27,990 bases of DNA, taken from positions 1-27,990 of the IMG/VR virus record IMGVR_UViG_3300037242_000077. One strand, given 5' to 3'. Both the position numbers and the translations under genes were made by a program. This DNA is from a virus. This document shows, one piece after another, positions 6,292-12,103 of the stretch. Under the pieces are notes generated by a model. That model was not told where the DNA came from, did no database searches, and saw only the letters and a program-made list of their open reading frames with translations. Numbering within the stretch: position 1 is the first letter of the stretch; each line of letters starts with the position of its first letter.

Positions 6292-6871
6292 CTGGGAAGG
6301 GTTGAATCCGCCCTACTCAACCATCGTGGCTGATCCACCGTGGCCATACCGCGAGGGCTGGCCCGGATGGGCTGGCGACGAACGGAAGCGGCGCCGTCCG
6401 CTGCCTTATGCATGGATGACGGAGGACGAGATTTCCGATCTGCGGGTGTCCGACTTGGCAAAGCCTGAGGGCTATCTGTTCCTGTGGACGACTAGCCGCT
6501 ATCTTGAATCTGCGTTCGGGATCTGCCGTGAGTGGGCGTTCACACCGCGCCAAGTCCTGACGTGGTGCAAACCCGCTGCAGGGCAAGGCCCGGGAGGGAT
6601 GTTCGCCACCACGACCGAGTTTGTCATCGTGGGCCAGCGGATCGGCCCGGCGAGCCACGCCAGAGGGAAAAGGACGAACGGTGAACGAGTGGAGACGTCG
6701 TGGTTTGAGTGGCCCCGTGGTGCGCACAGCGTCAAACCCCCGGCCTTCTATGACCTAGTAGAGCGCGTCAGCCCCGGCCCCTATGTAGAGCTATTCGCTC
6801 GTCAACCCCGTCTCGGCTGGGACTCCTGGGGCTGGGGCTATGAAGAATCCACGCTTTTGAGGGGAGCCTAG
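6281..6871 (+). CDS. MT-A70 family adenine DNA methyltransferase
   Basis: 196 aa. The catalytic DPPW motif is at residues 18-21, after STIVA, as in MT-A70-type N6-adenine methyltransferases, which transfer a methyl group from S-adenosylmethionine to adenine. Further family signs are YLFLWTTSRYLESAF (about 66-80), TPRQVLTWCKP, the EFVIVGQR strand and the closing YVELFARQPRLGWDSWGWG (about 168-186). No target-recognition domain is obvious. In phages such orphan enzymes commonly protect DNA against host restriction. The gene lies exactly between two 22-bp repeats that duplicate its start site. Identity secure at family level; target sequence unknown. Confidence 0.88.
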   Translation: MPTSWEGLNPPYSTIVADPPWPYREGWPGWAGDERKRRRPLPYAWMTEDEISDLRVSDLAKPEGYLFLWTTSRYLESAFGICREWAFTPRQVLTWCKPAAGQGPGGMFATTTEFVIVGQRIGPASHARGKRTNGERVETSWFEWPRGAHSVKPPAFYDLVERVSPGPYVELFARQPRLGWDSWGWGYEESTLLRGA

Positions 6872-6884
6872 CCATGCCCACTAG
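6863..6884 (+). repeat. 22-bp start-module direct repeat, copy 2
   Basis: Identical to 6270-6291, placed at the 3' end of the methyltransferase gene (whose TAG falls inside it). It recreates the same SD and ATG-CCC-ACT start, which opens an 8-codon ORF. Confidence 0.92.
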
Positions 6885-6900
6885 GGAGGATCGGGAGTGA
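6874..6900 (+). CDS. Eight-residue mini-cistron
   Basis: ATG 6874 opens MPTREDRE and stops at 6898-6900, overlapping the next gene's GTG by 4 nt (GTGA). Its SD and start come from the 22-bp repeat. It probably serves as a leader that couples translation of the next gene, or it is a scar of cassette exchange. Too short to infer a function. Confidence 0.3.
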   Translation: MPTREDRE

Positions 6901-7145
6901 GCGTTCAGGAAGTCACCTACTACCAAGCCGTCTGTGACGACTGCGGAGCCGTAGATGACGACGGCGACTTCTCTGCCTGGGGCGACACCGACTCCGCTGT
7001 TGAGGCGGCTGAGGCCAGCGACTGGACATTGGGCGAAGACGGAAAGCTGCGCTGCCAAGCCTGCTCCGAACCGGATTTCGCCGTAGCGCTTGGCGGGGCG
7101 GCTGGAACGAGTCACCCCACTGGCGAATCACGATCAACGAGATGA
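6897..7145 (+). CDS. Small zinc-ribbon-like protein
   Basis: 82 aa from GTG 6897, SD AGGGAGGA at 6884-6891. A CDDCG pair at residues 13-16 and CQAC near residues 53-56 frame an acidic segment (DDDGDFSAWGDTDSAVEAAEASDW). Two CxxC knuckles about 40 residues apart are typical of small phage zinc-ribbon proteins. Function unknown. Confidence 0.6.
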   Translation: MSVQEVTYYQAVCDDCGAVDDDGDFSAWGDTDSAVEAAEASDWTLGEDGKLRCQACSEPDFAVALGGAAGTSHPTGESRSTR

Positions 7146-7149
7146 GCGA

Positions 7150-7341
7150 GTGACCAAGGCCAAATTCCTCCGCAAGCCAAAGCGGGTGGTCAAGCCGCAG
7201 CTGCCTAAGGGATGGGCGCCTTGTCCCGGTACAGATCCAGCCCTTCCTGAGGGCGAGCGCTGCGGCCACGCAGTCAGGATCCCGCTCTGCGATGGCTGCC
7301 GAGCCGAAATCGACCCACACGGGATCTTCGGCGATGAATGA
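7150..7341 (+). CDS. Small Cys-rich basic protein
   Basis: 63 aa from GTG 7150. A basic N-terminus (TKAKFLRKPKRVVKP) is followed by WAPCPGTDP, GERCGHAVRI and PLCDGCRAEI. Four cysteines plus a His could bind one zinc. The start follows a minimal ATGAGCGAGTGA stretch after the previous stop. Function unknown; possible nucleic-acid binding. Confidence 0.5.
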   Translation: MTKAKFLRKPKRVVKPQLPKGWAPCPGTDPALPEGERCGHAVRIPLCDGCRAEIDPHGIFGDE

Positions 7342-7969
7342 AGACCATCCGCGCAGGTGTAGATGCGCCTTCCACGCCTGCAGATCGTTTCTCCGCTACT
7401 CAGCCGACGTCACTCACCCTCTCAGCGGAGCGACGGTGAAGATCGCCAGCTGGGGTGGTTCCAGGTCAGGCTCAGGTGAGCCCGATCGGCACTACGACAT
7501 CGTGGTCGAGTGGTCGGACTGCGCTCGAGCCTTGGCTGAAGTTAAGAACCCCTTCTGGCGAATGGCCGGGCAGCTGAGGCTAGAGATGGCCGACGGGTAT
7601 GAGGTCGGCAAGAAGCTGAACAGTCAATTCCCGGCGGACTGGAACGAGGCTTACCTGACTCGGCACCGCGAACACAGCCCTCAAACGATAGCCGTCGTCG
7701 TGGCTGAGTCAGAGATGCCCGTCCAGTGGACGGTCAACTGTCCCTGCCAGTGGACGGATGAGGTGTTCTCCGAGATCGATGCAGCCAAATCGGTTCGATC
7801 CCACCTCTCCCCTCTTCGCGAAGCCTTGGAGCAGTGCGCGCTCGCCATGGCTCTTCGACTAGGGGTCGATTTCGGGACTGCCAAGCTCGTCGCCGAGCTG
7901 GTCATTCCGGCTGCGCCGCCGGAGCATCAACGGGTGGTATCTCGGCGCCTGGCGGCCACCACCGCTTGA
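7334..7969 (+). CDS. Hypothetical protein
   Basis: 211 aa from ATG 7334 (8-nt overlap with the preceding gene). The N-terminus is Cys-rich (RRCRCAFHACRSF). A beta-rich middle contains DRHYDIVVEWSDCARALAEVKNPFW, and a later helical part includes SEIDAAKSVRSHLSPLREALEQCALAMALRLG. Two further cysteines occur as CPC. I recognise no family. The length and mixed composition suggest an enzyme or nucleic-acid-binding protein, but nothing seen decides it. Confidence 0.55.
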   Translation: MNEDHPRRCRCAFHACRSFLRYSADVTHPLSGATVKIASWGGSRSGSGEPDRHYDIVVEWSDCARALAEVKNPFWRMAGQLRLEMADGYEVGKKLNSQFPADWNEAYLTRHREHSPQTIAVVVAESEMPVQWTVNCPCQWTDEVFSEIDAAKSVRSHLSPLREALEQCALAMALRLGVDFGTAKLVAELVIPAAPPEHQRVVSRRLAATTA

Positions 7970-8676
7970 CAAGCGAACTTAGTTTGACAGAGGATGGTGC
8001 GGCTAGAATCGTCCCCCGAGCGAAAGTCGCCGTCTACACGGCCATCGTCGGCGGCTACGACGATCTCAAGCCTCATCCCGACGACGAGAGCGTGGACTGG
8101 ATCTGCTTCTCTGACCGCGACCAGCCAGATCTAGGCTGGCAGGTCCGGAAGATCGTTCCCAAGCCCAACATCCACCCGCGGATGGTAGCCAAGCGCTACA
8201 AGGTACTGCCCCACCTGGTCTTGCCCGAATACGACATCACCATTTGGGTCGATGGCTCGCACCTAGTGCGGTCACCCCACTTCGCCCGTGAGGCGGTTGA
8301 ACAGCTGGGTGATTCCTCGTGGGCGCAGTACCGCCATCCTGACCGAGACTGCATCTACGACGAACTCGAGATCAGCCTGACCCTCCAGAAGTACGTCGGC
8401 CAGTCGATGCGAGAGCAGGTCGACAACTATCGGACCGAAGGCCATCCCGCCCACTGGGGCCTTTGGGCAGCTGGCACTCTGGTCAGACGTCGCAACCAGC
8501 GAGTCGCGGATCTCTGCCGTGAGTGGTGGAGCGAGATCATCTGCTGGAGCTACCAAGACCAGCTTAGCCTGCCAGTCGTGTTCAGGCGAACGGGAATTCG
8601 ACCAGTCGAGTTTCACCACTCCCAAACCTTGGGAAATCCGTGGCTGTCGATCATCGCTCACCACTCAGAGGAGTAA
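7966..8676 (+). CDS. DUF616/TOD1-MUCI70-like glycosyltransferase domain protein
   Basis: 236 aa if it starts at TTG 7966 (TTGA overlap); TTG 7984 is an alternative and neither has a strong SD. The N-terminal strand KVAVYTAIVGGYDDLKPH, followed by DWICFSDRDQP and GWQVRKI, then KRYKVLPHLVLPEYDITIWVDGSH, is the signature of the DUF616 (PF04765) glycosyltransferase-like family: the first nucleotide-sugar strand, the CFSD segment and a WVDGS metal-binding-type motif at the end of the core. A C-terminal part with WGLWAAGTLVRRRNQ and WSYQDQLSLPVVFRR also fits. It may glycosylate phage DNA, virion proteins or host envelope; the sugar and acceptor cannot be told. Confidence 0.68.
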   Translation: MTSELSLTEDGAARIVPRAKVAVYTAIVGGYDDLKPHPDDESVDWICFSDRDQPDLGWQVRKIVPKPNIHPRMVAKRYKVLPHLVLPEYDITIWVDGSHLVRSPHFAREAVEQLGDSSWAQYRHPDRDCIYDELEISLTLQKYVGQSMREQVDNYRTEGHPAHWGLWAAGTLVRRRNQRVADLCREWWSEIICWSYQDQLSLPVVFRRTGIRPVEFHHSQTLGNPWLSIIAHHSEE

Positions 8677-8681
8677 GGAAA

Positions 8682-8753
8682 ATGCCCTCGAACGAGACGA
8701 AGAATCTGCCGGCGAGCCATCAACCCAACCTACCACCAGTAACAACCCACTGA
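8682..8753 (+). CDS. Possible small peptide
   Basis: A 23-residue ORF from ATG 8682 with SD AAGGAA 4 nt upstream, just after the glycosyltransferase stop. Polar and Pro-rich with no recognisable feature. It fills most of the gap before the next gene; the rest of the gap (8754-8796) has no clear element. Confidence 0.3.
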   Translation: MPSNETKNLPASHQPNLPPVTTH

Positions 8754-8796
8754 CTTTTGTTGGCTCTAAAGCCGCCCTAAGCGTAAACTTCCGACC

Positions 8797-8961
8797 GTGC
8801 TTGAGATCAACGAAACCAAGCTCATCGGGAGGTGCCGCTACTGCGGACAGCTCTTCGAGGCGATTCGCCGCACGCGGATCTACTGCTCGGACAGCTGCAA
8901 GACCCTGGCCTCTCGGAAACGGAGGAAGGCCAATGTTCGGGAGCAAGTCCAAGGAAGCTGA
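8797..8961 (+). CDS. Small zinc-finger protein (CxxC...CxxxC)
   Basis: 54 aa from GTG 8797. It reads GRCRYCGQLFEAIRR, then RIYCSDSCKTLASRKRRK: a CxxC knuckle, a basic turn and a YCSDSC knuckle followed by a basic helix. This is a common small DNA-binding zinc finger (MYM/FCS-like 'RYCSDAC') in actinophages and actinobacteria. The 3' end overlaps the next gene by 29 nt in another frame. Codon-level coherence of the motif makes it a real gene despite its size. Confidence 0.65.
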   Translation: MLEINETKLIGRCRYCGQLFEAIRRTRIYCSDSCKTLASRKRRKANVREQVQGS

Positions 8962-9136
8962 GGCGATGACGCCTGAGCAAGAGATCGAGTTTCATCTCTC
9001 TCAGGCCGATCACTGGCTGAAGCAGTCGAAGAGTGCCGGCCGCTTGGAGCAAAAGATTCGTGAGGCGTCGATGGCCAGCGCTCACGCCAGCCTCGCAGTC
9101 GCAGGCATTCTGTTGACCAGGATGCCTGAGCGATGA
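8933..9136 (+). CDS. Small helical protein
   Basis: 67 aa from ATG 8933, SD GGAGGAAGG at 8921-8929. It is almost wholly alpha-helical: EQEIEFHLSQADHWLKQSK, then EQKIREASMASAHASLAVAGILL. Similar small 'A-HA-LAVA' proteins occur in actinophage genomes without known function. It overlaps the following secreted-protein gene by 4 nt. Confidence 0.55.
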   Translation: MFGSKSKEAEAMTPEQEIEFHLSQADHWLKQSKSAGRLEQKIREASMASAHASLAVAGILLTRMPER

Positions 9137-9498
9137 GCAGGAAGGTTCTAGCGGCCATAGTTCTTGGGGCGATAGCGTTCCTGGCAATGGTTGCTCCGGT
9201 CGCCGCGAAGTCCAAACATCATCATCCCTCGATCGAAGTCGCTTGGTGCTCGCTCAAGATTGGGCAACCAACTAGCGACGCCAGGGCTAAGTTGGGCAAG
9301 CCCAGCAAGCTCGCGTCGCAGATCAAGGCGATCGTGGCCGACACGGAGGGGACTACTGCTTTGGAGTGGAATAAAGGCGGCGACGTGTTCTTGGTCACGA
9401 TAGGTGGTCATGGGATCGCCAAACTTCAAGCCTACGGCAGCCTGAAGACCTTTGCCCCAGCAACCAACATTGCGTGTAACGCCTTTCGTGATGGATGA
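9133..9498 (+). CDS. Secreted small protein with signal peptide, BamE/SmpA-like pattern
   Basis: 121 aa from ATG 9133 (ATGA overlap). Residues 1-25 are a clear Sec signal: RK, a hydrophobic core (VLAAIVLGAIAFLAMV) and an A-P-V-A-A cleavage region, followed by KSKHHHP. The mature part has WCSLKIGQPTSDARAKLGKPS, ALEWNKGGDVFLVTI and a C-terminal Cys, so C39 and C116 could form a disulfide. The IGQ ... LGKPS ... W-x-x-GGD order recalls the small BamE/SmpA fold, but this is a pattern-level guess. An exported protein among phage early genes could act at the cell surface, for example in superinfection exclusion (inference). Confidence 0.6.
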   Translation: MSRKVLAAIVLGAIAFLAMVAPVAAKSKHHHPSIEVAWCSLKIGQPTSDARAKLGKPSKLASQIKAIVADTEGTTALEWNKGGDVFLVTIGGHGIAKLQAYGSLKTFAPATNIACNAFRDG

Positions 9499-10199
9499 GG
9501 CGCGAGGTGCGGATGTACGCAACCCCGTACCGTCACCCAGCCTGGCGCAAGATTCGCAAGGCAGTCCTAGATCGTGACGCCTGGATATGCCAGGTTCGCG
9601 GACCGAAATGCACGGTCACCGCAACGGACTGTGATCACATCATCCCTTGGCGAATGGGTGGCTCGTGGCTAGATCCATCGAACCTTCGCGCTACCTGCCA
9701 ACCGTGCAACGGCGATCGGGTTGACCACTCAGCGATGAGTCGGTGGTTGCGATCCAAGACTGAAGTCATCCTGGTTGTCGGTCCACCACTTCCCGGACTG
9801 CTGTACGACTACCTGCAAACCAATACCCGAACCACTGACTTCGTGATTGATTACGAGACAATCGCATTGACACACGGACATACGCGAGATCAACTAACCG
9901 CCGGCTTCTACGACGAGGCAGTTCAGGACGAACGCAACCAACTGTTGGTCAGGGCGCGCCGTGGTGAGATCAGGGCGCCTCGAATCTGGATCACCTCGAG
10001 CAATGCCAACGCCGAGGCGATGACCGACACCTTTCCTCGCCACCGTGTGGTTGTGGTTGACCCTGGTGAAGATGAGTGCAAGCGAATCGGCAAACAAGGG
10101 GCCATGTCCGCTAGATTCGTTGGCTTGATCGAAGATTGGTATGACGCTCGGCATGGAACTACTACTAGAGAGCGAGAGAGAAAAGTCATCCGTTGGTAA
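9495..10199 (+). CDS. HNH endonuclease fused to a degenerate P-loop domain
   Basis: 234 aa from ATG 9495 (ATGA overlap); ATG 9513 with GAGGTG upstream is an equally possible start. Residues 13-75 are a classic HNH: WRKIRKAVLDRDAWICQV, C32/C39, DHIIP (47-51) and DPSNLRATCQPCN with C68/C71. The second half begins VILVVGPPLPGLL where related phage proteins have a Walker A GPPGSGKST, continues with FVIDYETIAL, RIWITSS and VVVVDPGEDECKRI, and so looks like a nucleotide-kinase-type fold that has lost its P-loop Lys and Ser/Thr. It sits just before the terminase genes, where HNH proteins are known in cos phages to assist terminase cleavage. Confidence 0.78.
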   Translation: MRREVRMYATPYRHPAWRKIRKAVLDRDAWICQVRGPKCTVTATDCDHIIPWRMGGSWLDPSNLRATCQPCNGDRVDHSAMSRWLRSKTEVILVVGPPLPGLLYDYLQTNTRTTDFVIDYETIALTHGHTRDQLTAGFYDEAVQDERNQLLVRARRGEIRAPRIWITSSNANAEAMTDTFPRHRVVVVDPGEDECKRIGKQGAMSARFVGLIEDWYDARHGTTTRERERKVIRW

Positions 10200-10292
10200 G
10201 GGGGCCAGGTCTAGACGGATCTCGGATGTCCCTAGTCGACCGGGTGGGTCAAATTATTTATAGCTGGAAAAACTCGGGGTGGGCACCATCCA
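10200..10292. promoter_or_regulatory. Intergenic gap before terminase; candidate cos/promoter region
   Basis: 93 bp without a gene, containing the only clearly AT-rich patch nearby (AAATTATTTATAG at about 10251-10263). TATTTA or TTATAG could serve as a -10 element, but no convincing -35 is seen. The position between an HNH gene and terS is where cohesive-end sites commonly lie in HNH-containing cos phages. No exact palindrome marks a cleavage site. A late promoter and a cos site are both only candidates. Confidence 0.3.
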
Positions 10293-10871
10293 TTGAACTC
10301 GCGTGACGCGACGGTGGGCCCCAACCGAGCAGCGGCGGAGGAGACGGTCGCCGCGCTGCGAGCGCAGGGTGCTTTGCGGCCCTCCGACTCGGCCAAGGTC
10401 CAAATCCTGTTGAGCCTGGCCGTCCTGGTCGATGCCGGCGCGGGCCCGGGCATCTGGATGGAGTACCGCGGGGCCGAGATCGAGATTAGGAAGGGGACGG
10501 ATGACCGCGGTATTGACGAGGCGCAAGCCGTCCTCGACCTCGTGCTCGCCAAGGTGGGCGACGGCCAGGTCCCCCATGCGGCCAACTCGCGGGGAAGAGG
10601 TCGCCAACGTCGCGCGACTCCTCGGAAGGCCCTTGACCCCGTGGCAGAGACTGGTCGCGGACGTGTCCCTCGAGCTGCTGCCCGACGGAAGCCTCGCGTA
10701 CAGCAAGGTGATCGTCCTAGTCCCGCGCCAGAACGGAAAGACCACCCTGATCATGGGGGTCGAGTGCTGGCGAGCGACGGCGTGGACGGAGGCCCAGCAC
10801 GTCGGGTACACGGCCCAGGACGGAAACGCCGCCAGGAAGAAGCTGATCCAGGAGCAGGCGCCGATCATTGA
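10293..10871 (+). CDS. Terminase small subunit (probable)
   Basis: 192 aa from TTG 10293. Residues 1-95 resemble actinophage small terminases: GPNRAAAEETVAALRAQGAL, VQILLSLAVLVDA, IWMEYRGAEIEI and EAQAVLDLVLAKVGDG. These proteins recognise phage DNA and recruit the large subunit. After about residue 97 the frame becomes Arg-rich and disordered because it runs 296 nt inside the large-subunit gene; the normal end of such proteins is near VGDG. Either a stop was lost by a frameshift or sequence error, or the long overlap is real. Function from pattern and position. Confidence 0.6.
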   Translation: MNSRDATVGPNRAAAEETVAALRAQGALRPSDSAKVQILLSLAVLVDAGAGPGIWMEYRGAEIEIRKGTDDRGIDEAQAVLDLVLAKVGDGQVPHAANSRGRGRQRRATPRKALDPVAETGRGRVPRAAARRKPRVQQGDRPSPAPERKDHPDHGGRVLASDGVDGGPARRVHGPGRKRRQEEADPGAGADH

Positions 10872-11937
10872 GCGGTCTCGGATGAGGTCGCTCTTGTTCA
10901 ACATCTACCGCGGGGTTGGCGACGAGCGGGTACTGTGGAAGAACGGCAGCCAGATTGATGTAGTTGCCTCGAGCGCCAGCTCTGGCCACGGGCGCACTTA
11001 CGACATGGTCGTCTTCGACGAGGCCTTCGACGATGCCGACGATCGGCGCGAGCAGGCCCTTATCCCATCCCTCATCACCCGACCGTCCACTCAGACCTGG
11101 GTCATCTCCACCGCGGGAGACGAGGGCTCGGTCTATCTGCGCCGTCAGGTCGAGATGGGCCGCGCCGCCGTGGCGGCAGGCGACCGCGAAGGAATCGCCT
11201 ACTTCGAGTGGTCGGCCCCGGACGAGGCCGACATCGACGATCCCAAGACCTGGTGGTCGTGCATGCCGGCGCTCGGGCACACGATCACCGAGAAGAAGAT
11301 CTCCGAGATCCGAGCCACCTCGACGGAGTCGCTCTTCCGACGAATGATGCTCAACCAATGGACCTCATCCGAAGAGGCGGTCATCCCTCCTGGGCTCTGG
11401 AACCTGGTCTGCGTGGACGAGTGGCCCGAGAAGGGCGACCTAGACCGCTCCGCCGTCACCTTCGCGCTCGACGTCAACCCTGAGAGATCCTCAGCGTCGA
11501 TCGCGGTGGCTGACACGACCGGGAAGTGCGAGCTGGTCGAAACTGGCCTCTCCCCCGTAGCGGGATCCAAGCGAGCAATCGAGCTGGCGCTCAAGTGGTC
11601 CAAGGGTGGTTACCCGCGGGTGGTCATCGACGCCAAGGGCCCGGCGGCGCTCTTCAAGTCCGAGATCGAACTCGAAGGCGTGATGTGCATCGAGTACCAG
11701 GCGCCCGACATGGCCAAAGCGTGTGCCCGGATCTATGACGCCGTCGCCGACCGGACGGTGCAGATCCTGCGCTCGACAGCGCTGGACCAGGCGCGGGCGG
11801 CGGCGAGCAAGCGGGTGATCCTCGACACCTGGACCTGGTCCCGGACTGGCGCCGCGGACATCTCCCCTCTCGTCGCTCTAACCATGGCGTTCGACAAGGC
11901 GGCTCAGGCCAAGGACGTCTGGGTGTTTACGGGGTAA
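10576..11937 (+). CDS. terL: Terminase large subunit
   Basis: 453 aa from ATG 10576; the frame is open further upstream but conserved sequence starts near here (VARLLGRPLTPWQRLVADV). Walker A PRQNGKT is at residues 50-56, Walker B VFDEA at 146-150, and TQTWVISTAGDEGS follows as the coupling motif. The nuclease half starts with FALDVNPERSSASIAVAD (RNase H-like first Asp), then VVIDAKGPAALF and the closing RTGAADISPLVALTMAF. It packages DNA into the prohead using ATP and cuts it into units. The PRQNGKT variant is typical of actinobacterial phages. It overlaps terS heavily and is followed by a small membrane ORF and the portal. Confidence 0.93.
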   Translation: MRPTRGEEVANVARLLGRPLTPWQRLVADVSLELLPDGSLAYSKVIVLVPRQNGKTTLIMGVECWRATAWTEAQHVGYTAQDGNAARKKLIQEQAPIIERSRMRSLLFNIYRGVGDERVLWKNGSQIDVVASSASSGHGRTYDMVVFDEAFDDADDRREQALIPSLITRPSTQTWVISTAGDEGSVYLRRQVEMGRAAVAAGDREGIAYFEWSAPDEADIDDPKTWWSCMPALGHTITEKKISEIRATSTESLFRRMMLNQWTSSEEAVIPPGLWNLVCVDEWPEKGDLDRSAVTFALDVNPERSSASIAVADTTGKCELVETGLSPVAGSKRAIELALKWSKGGYPRVVIDAKGPAALFKSEIELEGVMCIEYQAPDMAKACARIYDAVADRTVQILRSTALDQARAAASKRVILDTWTWSRTGAADISPLVALTMAFDKAAQAKDVWVFTG

Positions 11938-11941
11938 CCAG

Positions 11942-12103
11942 ATCAAAAAGCTTCGAGCCCATGCGGCAACTCTGCTGCAGGGACTCGGAGTATTGGTGGT
12001 CTCGGGAGCTCTGGCGTGGTGGCAGCCCTGGGTCGGCTTGCTCTCGCTGGGAATCGGGCTGCTGGCGATCGGCGTGGCCTTGGAGTTGAGACTTGCTGGC
12101 TGA
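11942..12103 (+). CDS. Small two-helix membrane protein without a standard start
   Basis: Open frame of 53 codons reading KKLRAHAATLLQGLGVLVV, ALAWWQPWVGLLSLGIG and LLAIGVALELRLAG: a basic start and two hydrophobic segments, plainly a membrane peptide. It fills the gap between terL and portal, where many actinophages carry a similar small membrane gene, and its TGA overlaps the portal start by 11 nt. No ATG, GTG or TTG precedes the basic segment in frame; ATC 11942 with GGGG 8 nt upstream is the best, though rare, start. The start is unresolved. Confidence 0.45.
   Translation: MKKLRAHAATLLQGLGVLVVSGALAWWQPWVGLLSLGIGLLAIGVALELRLAG

Noticed and set aside
8745-8796. Promoter before the small zinc-finger gene
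   Set aside because: The AT-richer stretch has no -35/-10 pair at usable spacing.
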